This document shows, piece by piece, positions 41,958 to 49,849 of a stretch of DNA of 64,000 bases. The notes beneath the pieces are model-generated. The model was not told the origin of the DNA and did not search any database. It saw only the letters and a program-made list of their open reading frames with translations. The position numbers were made by a program, and so were the translations under genes. Each line of letters begins with the position of its first letter. Positions within the stretch are counted from its first letter, which is position 1. This DNA is from Halorussus gelatinilyticus (lineage in GTDB: Archaea > Halobacteriota > Halobacteria > Halobacteriales > Haladaptataceae): the NCBI RefSeq assembly GCF_023238445.1, contig NZ_CP096658.1, positions 2,108,001-2,172,000 on the forward strand, read 5' to 3'.

Positions 41958-44345
41958 ATGGCTGTACTCTGGCTGGACGAAATCACCGCGGACGACCTCG
42001 AACTGGTCGGCGGGAAGGGCGCGTCGCTGGGGGAACTCACCGGCGCTGGCCTGCCGGTCCCTTCGGGGTTCGTGGTTTCGGCCGGCACCTACCGCTCGTT
42101 CATCGAGGAGACGGGAATCGACGAGGAACTGTTCGAGACCGTGGACGTGGACACGGAGGACTCGAAGGCGCTCGCGGAGGCCCAGTCTCGGGCCAAGGAA
42201 CTCGTTCTCGAAACCGAGATGCCCGAGGAGATTCGCCAGGAGATCTACGACTCGTACGACGAGATGGGAGACGGCGACGACTTCGTGGCCGTCCGCTCGT
42301 CGGCGACCGCCGAGGACCTCCCGGACGCCTCGTTCGCGGGCCAACAGGAGACGTTCCTCAACGTCACCCGCGAGGACCTCGTGGACCGCGTCAAGCGGTG
42401 CTGGGCGTCGCTGTTCACGCAACGCGCTATCTACTATCGACAGGAGAAGGGCTTCGCCCACGACAAGGTGGACATCGCGGTCGTCGTCCAGCGGATGGTG
42501 GACGCCGAGAAGTCCGGCGTGATGTTCACCAGCCACCCTTCGACGGGGGCGTCCCAGATCATCATCGAGGCCGCGTGGGGTCTCGGCGAGGCGGTCGTCT
42601 CCGGGTCGGTCTCCCCGGACAACTACGTCGTGGACCGCGAGTCGGGCGCGGTCGAGGAGGTCACCATCGCCGACAAGAAGACGATGATGGAGAAAGACGA
42701 GGCGACCGGCGAGACGGTCGAGCGCGAGGTCCCCGACGACCTGCGCGAGGCCCAAGTGCTTGACGAGCGCGACATCGAGCGCCTCGTGGAACTCGGCGAG
42801 CGCGTCGAAGACCACTACGGAAATCCGCAGGACGTCGAGTGGGCCGTCGTGGACGGCGAGGTCTTCATGCTCCAGTCCCGGCCCATCACGACCATCGACG
42901 ACGGCGAGACCGAAATCGAGACCGACGACGGCGCGAGCGCCAACGGCGCGAGCGCGGACACAGGCGGACCCGGCGCGAACGCGGGCGGTGCGAGCGCGGA
43001 CGGCATCGCCGACGGGAGCGGCGCGGTCGAGACCGCCGGCGGCGCGAGTAGCGGAGCGGGCGCGAGCGACGACGGCGACGTGCTCGTCTCGGGTCTCGGC
43101 GCGAGTCCCGGCATCGCCTCGGGCGCGGTCCGCATCGTGGACCAACTCGACCAACTCGACAAGGTGAGCGAGGGCGACATCATCGTCACCGAGATGACGA
43201 CGCCCGACATGGTGCCCGCGATGAAACGCGCGGCGGGCATCGCCACCGACGAGGGCGGCATGACCTCCCACGCCGCCATCGTCTCGCGCGAACTCGGCGT
43301 CCCCGCGGTCGTCGGCTGTACCGACGCCACGACGACGCTGACCGACGACCAGCGCATCACCATCGACGGCGACAAGGGCACCATCACCGAGGGCCGCAAG
43401 GAGACCACCGAGGAACGGGAACCCATCGAGGAGGCCCGCCCGAAGACGCCCGTCAAGCCGATGACCGCGACCGAGGTGAAGGTCAACGTCTCCATCCCGG
43501 AGGCCGCAGAGCGCGCCGCCGCCACGGGCGCGGACGGCGTGGGCCTGCTCCGGATGGAACACATGATTCTGTCCACGAACAAGACGCCCGCGAAGTATCT
43601 GGAGGACCACGGCGTGGACGCCTACGTCAACGAAATCGTGGAGGGCGTCCGGGGCGTCGCCGACGAGTTCTACCCCCGCCCGGTCCGCGTCCGGACCCTC
43701 GACGCGCCCACCGACGAGTTCCGCCAGTTGCAGGGCGGCGAGGACGAACCCGACGAACACAACCCGATGCTGGGCTACCGGGGCATCCGCCGGAGCCTCG
43801 ACCGGCCGGAGGTGTTCAAACACGAACTCGAAGCGTTCGCCCGCCTCTACGAGATGGGCTACGACAACGTCGAAATCATGTTCCCGCTGGTCAACGACGC
43901 CGAGGACGTGATTCGGGCGCGCAACCTGCTCGAAGAGTCGGGCATCGACCCCGACAAGCGGACGTGGGGCGTGATGATAGAGACCCCCGCCTCGGCGCTC
44001 GGCGTCGAGCAGATGGCCGAGCAGGGCATCGACTTCGCGTCGTTCGGCACGAACGACCTGACCCAGTACACGCTCGCCGTGGACCGGAACAACGGGAACG
44101 TCGCCGACCGGTTCGACGAACTCCACCCCTCGGTGCTGCAACTCATCAGCCAGACCATCGCTGTCTGCCGCGAACACGACGTTGACACCTCCATCTGCGG
44201 ACAGGCCGGCTCGAAGCCCAAGATGGTCCAGCACCTCGTGGACGAGGGCATCAGCTCCATCTCGGCCAACATCGACGCGGTCCGCGACGTGCAACACGAG
44301 GTCAAGCGCGTCGAACAGAGCCTGCTTCTGGACTCGGTGCGCTGA
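41958..44345 (+). CDS. ppsA: Phosphoenolpyruvate synthase
   Basis: A 795-residue protein. The N-terminal ATP-grasp-like domain starts LDEITADDLELVGGKGASLG and has AVRSSATAEDLPDASFAGQQ. The swivelling phosphohistidine domain has TDEGGMTSHAAIVSRELG with the catalytic histidine. The C-terminal PEP/pyruvate barrel has GVGLLRMEHM and SFGTNDLTQYTLAVDRNN. It converts pyruvate, ATP and water to phosphoenolpyruvate, AMP and phosphate, feeding gluconeogenesis. Between domains 1 and 2 (about 325-373) lies a Gly/Ala/Ser-rich linker longer than usual. A perfect hairpin follows 64 nt after the stop. Pyruvate kinase, working in the opposite direction, is at 61.8 kb. Confidence 0.96.
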   Translation: MAVLWLDEITADDLELVGGKGASLGELTGAGLPVPSGFVVSAGTYRSFIEETGIDEELFETVDVDTEDSKALAEAQSRAKELVLETEMPEEIRQEIYDSYDEMGDGDDFVAVRSSATAEDLPDASFAGQQETFLNVTREDLVDRVKRCWASLFTQRAIYYRQEKGFAHDKVDIAVVVQRMVDAEKSGVMFTSHPSTGASQIIIEAAWGLGEAVVSGSVSPDNYVVDRESGAVEEVTIADKKTMMEKDEATGETVEREVPDDLREAQVLDERDIERLVELGERVEDHYGNPQDVEWAVVDGEVFMLQSRPITTIDDGETEIETDDGASANGASADTGGPGANAGGASADGIADGSGAVETAGGASSGAGASDDGDVLVSGLGASPGIASGAVRIVDQLDQLDKVSEGDIIVTEMTTPDMVPAMKRAAGIATDEGGMTSHAAIVSRELGVPAVVGCTDATTTLTDDQRITIDGDKGTITEGRKETTEEREPIEEARPKTPVKPMTATEVKVNVSIPEAAERAAATGADGVGLLRMEHMILSTNKTPAKYLEDHGVDAYVNEIVEGVRGVADEFYPRPVRVRTLDAPTDEFRQLQGGEDEPDEHNPMLGYRGIRRSLDRPEVFKHELEAFARLYEMGYDNVEIMFPLVNDAEDVIRARNLLEESGIDPDKRTWGVMIETPASALGVEQMAEQGIDFASFGTNDLTQYTLAVDRNNGNVADRFDELHPSVLQLISQTIAVCREHDVDTSICGQAGSKPKMVQHLVDEGISSISANIDAVRDVQHEVKRVEQSLLLDSVR

Positions 44346-44408
44346 CCGACCTCGGTTCCCTTCCCCGGTCCCCCGACCGACTCCGCGCGCCGACCGCCGC
44401 GGGAACCC

Positions 44409-44433
44409 GTCGCCGCGAACGGTTCGCGGCGAC
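44409..44433. terminator. Perfect 12-bp hairpin after ppsA
   Basis: GTCGCCGCGAAC (44409-44420) and GTTCGCGGCGAC (44422-44433) are exact reverse complements around a single G. It lies 64 nt past the ppsA stop and is followed by CGTTTCGTTG. It is plausibly a transcript 3' end or a protein-binding palindrome. Confidence 0.45.
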
Positions 44434-44584
44434 CGTTTCGTTGCGAGCCGTTCACCGATGCGCTCCGATTCCGGGGACGGCGGCGGGGTAGGTGGTACTT
44501 AGGCCCCATAACTGGTTGCTAATCCGGAAAACGTGGCGGCACGATGCCGTCTGTTTATGGGTTCGGGCGTCGGAGACGAAGCAA

Positions 44585-45619
44585 ATGGCGTCACGAAGCG
44601 TCGCGCTCGTCGTCGTGGTCCTCGTCGTCCTCGCCGGATGCACGGCCGGCGGTTCCGCGCCGACGGACACGACCGCGACATCGACGGCATCGCCGACAAT
44701 CGATTCGCCGACGACCACCCCCGCCGCGAACGACACGGGGACGGACGGCACCCCGGCGAACGCGACGGCGGCGAACACGACCACCGCGAACCGCGCGACG
44801 AACGACTCGACGGCGAACGCCTCGCTCCCGCCGGGCGTCAACGCCACGGGCGTCGCCGACGCCGAGACGCTGGTCGGCGCACACAAGCGCGCGCTGAACA
44901 ACACCAGCTTCGCGTTCCGGTTCCGGGCGAACGTCTCGGTCGGGCCCGCCAGCCAGTGGACGCTCCAGTACGGGAGCGTCGGCGAGGGCCTCTCGCCGCT
45001 GGTCGTCCACTCCAACAGCGTCCGGCAGTTCGACGGGGGGACCTCCTCGACGGCCACCGACCTCTGGGCGAACGAGACGGCCGTGGTCGTCCGGTACCAC
45101 GGCGAGAACCGGACCGAACTCAGACGTTACAATCGCTCGGGCGGGAACGTGGCCGACGAGACGTGGGCCCACCTCCCGCGGGCGGACCTCGACTCGCAGG
45201 TCAGCCAGTCGTGGCTCCTCGAACTCGCGCTGACCGCCGGGGACTACCGGCGCGTCGAGACCGAGCGGACCGGAAACCGGACGGTCACGGTCCTGCGCGC
45301 GACGGAACCGGTCGCCGCCGCGAACTACACCGACCTCGAATCGACGGTCCGGGTGGACGCGGCGGGCCGGGTCCGCTCGCTGTCGCTGACCGCGACCTAC
45401 CGGGGCGACAACGAGACCAGAATCCACTACGAGTTCGAGTTGACCGAGGTCGGTAACGCGTCGGTCGAGCGCCCGACGTGGGTCGGTGCCGCGACCCCGC
45501 CGACGACCCGACCGGCGACCACGACCACCGAGAACGCGACGACGACGGTGCCGGCGGAGACGACGACCACGACCGCGGGGAACGCGACGGCGACGGGGAC
45601 GACGACCGCCGAGAGCTGA
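44585..45619 (+). CDS. Haloarchaeal lipoprotein (DUF7537-like)
   Basis: A 344-residue protein. The N-terminus MASRSVALVVVVLVVLAGCT is a Sec-type lipoprotein signal with lipobox LAGC, so Cys19 is the anchor. A Thr/Asn/Ser-rich stalk with N-glycosylation sites (about 25-90) precedes a folded region (about 95-305): DAETLVGAHKRALNNTSFAF, then WTLQYGSVGEG, TWAHLPRADLDSQVSQSWLL and RVDAAGRVRSLSLTATYRG. A second Thr-rich tail ends the protein. The fold resembles LolA/LppX-like beta half-barrels seen in many haloarchaeal lipoproteins. The ligand is unknown. Confidence 0.78.
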   Translation: MASRSVALVVVVLVVLAGCTAGGSAPTDTTATSTASPTIDSPTTTPAANDTGTDGTPANATAANTTTANRATNDSTANASLPPGVNATGVADAETLVGAHKRALNNTSFAFRFRANVSVGPASQWTLQYGSVGEGLSPLVVHSNSVRQFDGGTSSTATDLWANETAVVVRYHGENRTELRRYNRSGGNVADETWAHLPRADLDSQVSQSWLLELALTAGDYRRVETERTGNRTVTVLRATEPVAAANYTDLESTVRVDAAGRVRSLSLTATYRGDNETRIHYEFELTEVGNASVERPTWVGAATPPTTRPATTTTENATTTVPAETTTTTAGNATATGTTTAES

Positions 45620-45763
45620 GACGGGCTTTCGACGAGTTCCTTTCTCTCGTATCACCTACAGCGTGACGAGCGCCGGACGCTCCGACGAGTCGAATCGATT
45701 CGCACCGTCGCACGATTCGACACATCCGCCACGTTCAAGCCGTCACGATGCAAGCCTGCAATT

Positions 45764-46930
45764 ATGACACGCTCTGTCTGGCTCAAGGCCGACGACGCGG
45801 TCGGCGACTGGGACGACCGCCGCAAGCGAATCACGGCGGGACTCGAAGCGGGCGTCGATTGGGTGCTGGTAGACGCCGACGACGTGGGTCGAGTGCGCGA
45901 ACTCGGCAACGTGAACGTCGCGGCGTTCTCCGACGGCGACGCGCAGGTAATCGACGAGGCCGAGTCGCAGGCCGAGGCCGACGCCTACGTCGTCGGCAAG
46001 AACGGAGAGGGCGACGGGACCGTGGACCTCCCCAACGACTTCTCGGGGTCGGCGGACCTCTCGACGCTCCGGCGCGACGACGACCGGGCGAACGGCGCGT
46101 ACGTCCGGATTCTGAACGAGGACTACGAGGCGTTCGCCGAGGAAGCGGCCACGGAGGCCGACTACACCGTCGTCGTCGGCGAGGACTGGACCATCATCCC
46201 GCTGGAGAACCTCATCGCGCGCATCGGCGAGGAGACCGAACTCGTCGCGGGCGTCACCTCGGCGGCGGAGGCCAAGACCGCGTTCGAGACGCTGGAAATC
46301 GGGAGCGACGCGGTGTTGCTCGACAGCGACGACCCCGACGAGATTCGCCGGACGGTCGAGGTCCGCGACGAGGCCGAACGCGAGAGCGTGGACTTCGAGT
46401 GGGCCGAGGTGAAGACAGTCGAGCGGACCGGGAGCGCCGACCGGGTCTGCGTCGATACGGGGAGCCTGATGGACCACGACGAGGGGATGCTCGTCGGGTC
46501 GATGTCGCGGGGCCTCTTCTTCGTCCACGCCGAGACCGCCGAATCGCCGTACGTCGCCTCCCGGCCGTTCCGCGTCAACGCGGGCGCGGTCCACGCCTAC
46601 GTCCGGACGCCGGACGGCGGCACGAAGTACCTCTCGGAACTCCAGTCGGGCGACACGGTGCAAGTCGTGGACACCGACGGGCACACCCGCGAGGCGACGG
46701 TCGGCCGCGTGAAGATAGAGAAGCGCCCGATGTTCCGCGTCGTCGCCGAGTTCGAGGACGGCGACCGCGTGGAGACGCTCCTCCAGAACGCCGAGACCAT
46801 CAAGATCGCCACCGGCGAGGGCCGCAAGGCCGTCACCGACCTCGAAGCGGGCGACGAACTGCTGGTCTACCGCGAGGGCGGCGCTCGGCACTTCGGCGAG
46901 GCGGTCGAGGAGAGCATCATCGAGAAGTAG
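45764..46930 (+). CDS. 3-dehydroquinate synthase II
   Basis: A 388-residue protein, MTRSVWLKADDAVGDWDDRR onward, with VVGEDWTIIPLENLIA, VCVDTGSLMDHDEGMLVGS, GLFFVHAETAESPYVASRPF and FRVNAGAVHAYV. This is the archaeal type, unrelated to bacterial AroB. It oxidatively deaminates and cyclises 2-amino-3,7-dideoxy-D-threo-hept-6-ulosonate to 3-dehydroquinate. aroD, the next enzyme toward shikimate, is about 1.8 kb downstream on the opposite strand. It appears to be a single-gene transcript, convergent with the zinc-ribbon gene. Confidence 0.96.
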   Translation: MTRSVWLKADDAVGDWDDRRKRITAGLEAGVDWVLVDADDVGRVRELGNVNVAAFSDGDAQVIDEAESQAEADAYVVGKNGEGDGTVDLPNDFSGSADLSTLRRDDDRANGAYVRILNEDYEAFAEEAATEADYTVVVGEDWTIIPLENLIARIGEETELVAGVTSAAEAKTAFETLEIGSDAVLLDSDDPDEIRRTVEVRDEAERESVDFEWAEVKTVERTGSADRVCVDTGSLMDHDEGMLVGSMSRGLFFVHAETAESPYVASRPFRVNAGAVHAYVRTPDGGTKYLSELQSGDTVQVVDTDGHTREATVGRVKIEKRPMFRVVAEFEDGDRVETLLQNAETIKIATGEGRKAVTDLEAGDELLVYREGGARHFGEAVEESIIEK

Positions 46931-46974
46931 CGCGCTCGGTCGCGTCCACCTATTCTACCGCGAACGCGTCGGAT

Positions 46975-47427
46975 TCACCGGGAAATCACGTTGCCTTCGG
47001 TCGGTCCGTTGGGACCCTCGCGCTCGGGCAGGGGCGTCGTACACCACTGACAGAAGTCCAATTCCTCGTCCACGGGCTTGCCGCAGTGAGGGCACTGTTC
47101 GCCTTCCTCCTGCTCGGGGTCGCTCTGCAGCGCTAGCCAGTAGGCATCGACGGCGCTGAACAGGCGCACGACCCAGATGGGGAGCATCTCCTGCCAACTC
47201 AGCCCCTGCGTCGCCTCCATCGCGGCGTCGAACGCGGCCGACATACTGCCCGAGGCCGTCGTCGCCGTCTCCGGGAGCGGGACGAACAGCAACACGGCGC
47301 TGACCATGAACGCGAACCACATCGCCGAGCGGAGCCACTCCCGGATGTAGACGTGCCCGAGTCCGGGGAGGAAGAACGACAGTAGCGCGCCCAGCCACGG
47401 ACGCTTCTGGGAGTTGGAACGAGTCAC
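46975..47427 (-). CDS. Zinc-ribbon membrane protein
   Basis: A 150-residue protein starting at GTG. The N-terminus has WLGALLSFFLPGLGHVYIRE and AMWFAFMVSAVLLFVPLP, two membrane segments resembling the small TM2-like family. A further hydrophobic helix lies near 85-100. The C-terminus carries CPHCGKPVDEELDFCQWC (about 112-129), a zinc-ribbon with CxxC pairs. Haloarchaeal proteins of this design are known to me as DUF7575-like, unverified. The role may be a membrane scaffold. Residues after the ribbon are Pro/Gly-rich. Confidence 0.7.
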   Translation of the reverse strand: MTRSNSQKRPWLGALLSFFLPGLGHVYIREWLRSAMWFAFMVSAVLLFVPLPETATTASGSMSAAFDAAMEATQGLSWQEMLPIWVVRLFSAVDAYWLALQSDPEQEEGEQCPHCGKPVDEELDFCQWCTTPLPEREGPNGPTEGNVISR

Positions 47428-47618
47428 TACTCGGCGCTAACCGACCGACGTTAATAAATGCTGTCCCCTCACGCCCGAGAGAGGCCTCAATATAGTTGAT
47501 TCGTTTTATCACCTCGGGGGAGCAGCCTCGACGGTTGGCCGGTTCTCACGACCGATTCGTCGCACCGAGCGACCGAACCGAGTCGAACGCTTCGGTCACG
47601 CCACCGACGCCAACTCTT

Positions 47619-47678
47619 TGTGAGTCGAATGTGAGTTTTCGGAGAAAGATTTAAATATATTCGAGAAGTCAACTCACA
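47619..47678. promoter_or_regulatory. TGTGAGT repeats flanking a TATA box
   Basis: TGTGAGT occurs at 47619-47625 and 47630-47636, spaced 11 nt, and as the inverted copy ACTCACA at 47672-47678. Between them lies TTTAAATATA (about 47651-47660), an excellent TATA box about 25 nt from the GTG at 47681. The inverted copy sits at the expected transcription start. Confidence 0.5.
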
Positions 47679-47680
47679 CC

Positions 47681-48403
47681 GTGAGCCGAGAGATACGCAT
47701 CACCGTGGACGACGACGAGGTCTTCGAGCGGATGAAACGTCGAAAACAGGACCTCGACCTCTCGTGGGAGGACGTGCTTCACCGGGGACTGCGGCGCGAC
47801 ACGGCCCCGGATTCCGGCCGGGAAGCGACGAGAAACCGGGCGGCGGACGACGCGATGGACCGGCCCGACCAGCGACCGCCGTCGGACACGCGACGACGCT
47901 CGGGCCGCGAGGGCGGCCGCCGCGACCGGTGGGACGCCCTCGCCGAGGACCTCGAATCCCAGATTCAGAACCGGGTGTACGACACCATCGAGTCGTCGTT
48001 GAGCGTCGGCAGCGAATCGGCCTCGGACCCCGGCGACTTCGGCGATGTCAGCGAGTTAGAGCGCGCCGAAGACGCCACGCTCGAATTCGACTTCCTCGAC
48101 GACGCCTCCGAGTACCGCGTGCCGCTCCGGGTGAACCTCCGGACCGGTCCCGAGGGCATCGACGTGGAGGTCGTCGCGGTCCGGCAGGGGAAGACGGTCA
48201 CCCAGGCGAACCGATTCGACGGCGGCGCTCGCAGGCAGGTGAACACCCGCCTCGCCTCCGGAGACGTCGCGCAGCTCCGGTTCGACGCCGCCGACGAGAC
48301 GTACGCCGTCCGGCCGGTCCTGACGTGGACCCGCGACGAGGCGGGCGGCCCGACGGTCTCCGCGGTCGAGATCGACGAGGTGGTCCTCGATGGCGACCGG
48401 TGA
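47681..48403 (+). CDS. Haloarchaeal protein of unknown function, possible ribbon-helix-helix N-terminus
   Basis: A 240-residue protein from a GTG start (MSREIRITVDDDEVFERMKR). The first 40 residues (a strand, then two helices ERMKRRKQDLDLSWEDVLHRG) resemble a ribbon-helix-helix DNA-binding unit. About 45-90 is charged and disordered. About 120-238 is a beta-rich domain (ATLEFDFLDDASEYRVPLRV; VEVVAVRQGKTVTQANRFDG). The TATA box 25 nt upstream indicates leaderless expression. Its end overlaps the following winged-helix gene by 14 nt, so the two proteins probably work together, perhaps as a regulator pair. The flanking TGTGAGT repeats may be its operator. Confidence 0.65.
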   Translation: MSREIRITVDDDEVFERMKRRKQDLDLSWEDVLHRGLRRDTAPDSGREATRNRAADDAMDRPDQRPPSDTRRRSGREGGRRDRWDALAEDLESQIQNRVYDTIESSLSVGSESASDPGDFGDVSELERAEDATLEFDFLDDASEYRVPLRVNLRTGPEGIDVEVVAVRQGKTVTQANRFDGGARRQVNTRLASGDVAQLRFDAADETYAVRPVLTWTRDEAGGPTVSAVEIDEVVLDGDR

Positions 48404-48695
48404 GAGCGCCGCGGACCTCGCGCGAGTGTTCGGGCTGCTGAGCGACGAGACGCGCCTCGACATCGTTCGCGCGCTCGCCGAACGGCGCTTCGAGAAATCG
48501 GACGACGCCTGCCTCTCGTTCTCGGAACTCCGGGGTCGCGTCGGCGCGCGCGACGCCGGTCGGTTCAACTACCACCTCGGGCAACTCCGCGGTTCGCTGG
48601 TCGAGAAGACGCCGGAGGGCTACCTGCTCACCGACGAGGGCGTCACCGTGGGCGCGCTCGTCCTCGACGCGAATCCGCTGGCGCGACTCGCCTGA
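48390..48695 (+). CDS. ArsR-like winged-helix protein
   Basis: A 101-residue protein. It reads ADLARVFGLLSDETRLDIVR then FSELRGRVGARDAGRFNYHL and LVEKTPEGYLLTDEG, a compact winged helix-turn-helix of the ArsR type. No metal-binding cysteines are evident (a single Cys at DDACLSF). The ATG lies 14 nt inside the upstream gene, so translation is coupled. Likely a transcription regulator; targets may include its own operon. Confidence 0.8.
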   Translation: MATGESAADLARVFGLLSDETRLDIVRALAERRFEKSDDACLSFSELRGRVGARDAGRFNYHLGQLRGSLVEKTPEGYLLTDEGVTVGALVLDANPLARLA

Positions 48696-48704
48696 ACCGC
48701 CCGC

Positions 48705-49376
48705 TCACGACAGGTCGTCCACCAACCGCGCCAGCGTTTCGAGGTCGTACTGGCCCGGCGCGGTCGCGTCCTCGGGCGCGACCGGCGCGTAGCCGATTTT
48801 CGACCCGTAGAGCGGCGCGACCGCCCGCGAGTGGCGTCCGGGCGCGCCCATCGCCATCGTCGCCACCCGCTCGCCCGCAGCGTCGAACTCGCGGGTGATG
48901 GCGAGCAGGTCCAGCACGTCGCTCCGACTCTCGGCCGTGACCGCGAGTTTCCCCACGTCGGCGAGTCGGGTGGCGGTTTCGAGGTCCTCACGCAGGTCCG
49001 GCTTCGGCGGCGTGCGCTCGAAATCGTGGACCGACGCGACGACTCGGGTACCGGCCCGGCGCGCGCGCTCGGCGACTCGCTCGCCCTCGCCCGCGGTGAG
49101 GCTCTCCAGTTCCACGTCCACCGCGCCGACGCAGGCCAGTTCCGCGGCTTCGGCCAACTCGGCGAGGCGGGCCTCGTCGTCCTCGGCCTCGCCGCCCTCC
49201 CAGACCGCGCGGTTGGTAGCGAGGACGGGCAGTTCGCCGTCGTACTCCCCGAGCGTGGCGAGCGGGTCGCTGGCGAGGTCCATCCGGAACTCCACGGCGT
49301 CGGCGTGGGCGCGGGCGTCCGTCTCGGCGTCGAGGTCGGCGAGACTGGCGGCGAGGACGAACTCCTCGAAGTTCAT
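48705..49376 (-). CDS. aroD: 3-dehydroquinate dehydratase, type I
   Basis: A 223-residue protein. Key residues are present: AVEFRMDLA (substrate-binding Glu and Arg), VVASVHDFERTPP with the catalytic histidine, VGKLAVTAES with the Schiff-base lysine, and MGAPGRHSRAVAPLYGS in the lid loop. It dehydrates 3-dehydroquinate to 3-dehydroshikimate. It is convergent with the winged-helix gene (9 nt apart). The preceding pathway step is encoded at 45764. Confidence 0.94.
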   Translation of the reverse strand: MNFEEFVLAASLADLDAETDARAHADAVEFRMDLASDPLATLGEYDGELPVLATNRAVWEGGEAEDDEARLAELAEAAELACVGAVDVELESLTAGEGERVAERARRAGTRVVASVHDFERTPPKPDLREDLETATRLADVGKLAVTAESRSDVLDLLAITREFDAAGERVATMAMGAPGRHSRAVAPLYGSKIGYAPVAPEDATAPGQYDLETLARLVDDLS

Positions 49377-49602
49377 GCGTGGACGTGTGTCGCGGGCGTG
49401 GAAAAGTGTACTCGTCGGTCGGAACCGGGACTCGGCGCGATGACGTTTCGGTCCTCGCGCAACCGACTCCGGAAACCGAGAACAGTGGACGGGAAATTCT
49501 TATCAGATCGACGTGAGAAGTTCGGGACGGTGATTCACCGACGACCGACGCGACCTGAGCGACGAACAGCGACTCGTCCTCGAAGCGGTTGACGGCACCG
49601 AC

Positions 49603-49821
49603 GTGCCGGAACTCAGACACGTCCACCAGCGGCTCGTTGACGACGACGAGACGCAGTTCACCCATTCGCCGGACTACGGGGACAACTACTACAACGACGA
49701 GCGCGAGCGAATTCAGGAACGGCTTCAGGAACTTCAGGACGAGGGGCTAGTGGCCGTAGACGGTCGTGGGAAGCCGTGGCGCGTGACGGCGGACGGAGAA
49801 CAAATTCTCACTGAAGAGTAG
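49603..49821 (+). CDS. Small winged-helix-like protein, 5' end uncertain
   Basis: The clear part is 72 residues from GTG 49603 (MPELRHVHQRLVDDDETQFT), with NYYNDERERIQERLQELQDE and GLVAVDGRGKPWRVTADGEQ, the wing of a winged helix. Coding-like sequence continues upstream in the same frame (TDDRRDLSDEQRLVLEAVDG, about 49537-49596) but reaches stop TGA 49531-49533 without ATG or GTG. A leaderless GTG at 49530, 25-30 nt after TTCTTATCA, is in another frame. One indel near 49533-49540 would restore a normal N-terminus. It could be a broken gene, a non-canonical start, or a sequencing error. Confidence 0.6.
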   Translation: MPELRHVHQRLVDDDETQFTHSPDYGDNYYNDERERIQERLQELQDEGLVAVDGRGKPWRVTADGEQILTEE

Positions 49822-49849
49822 AATCTCGCGTCGCATTGGGTGACGGCGG

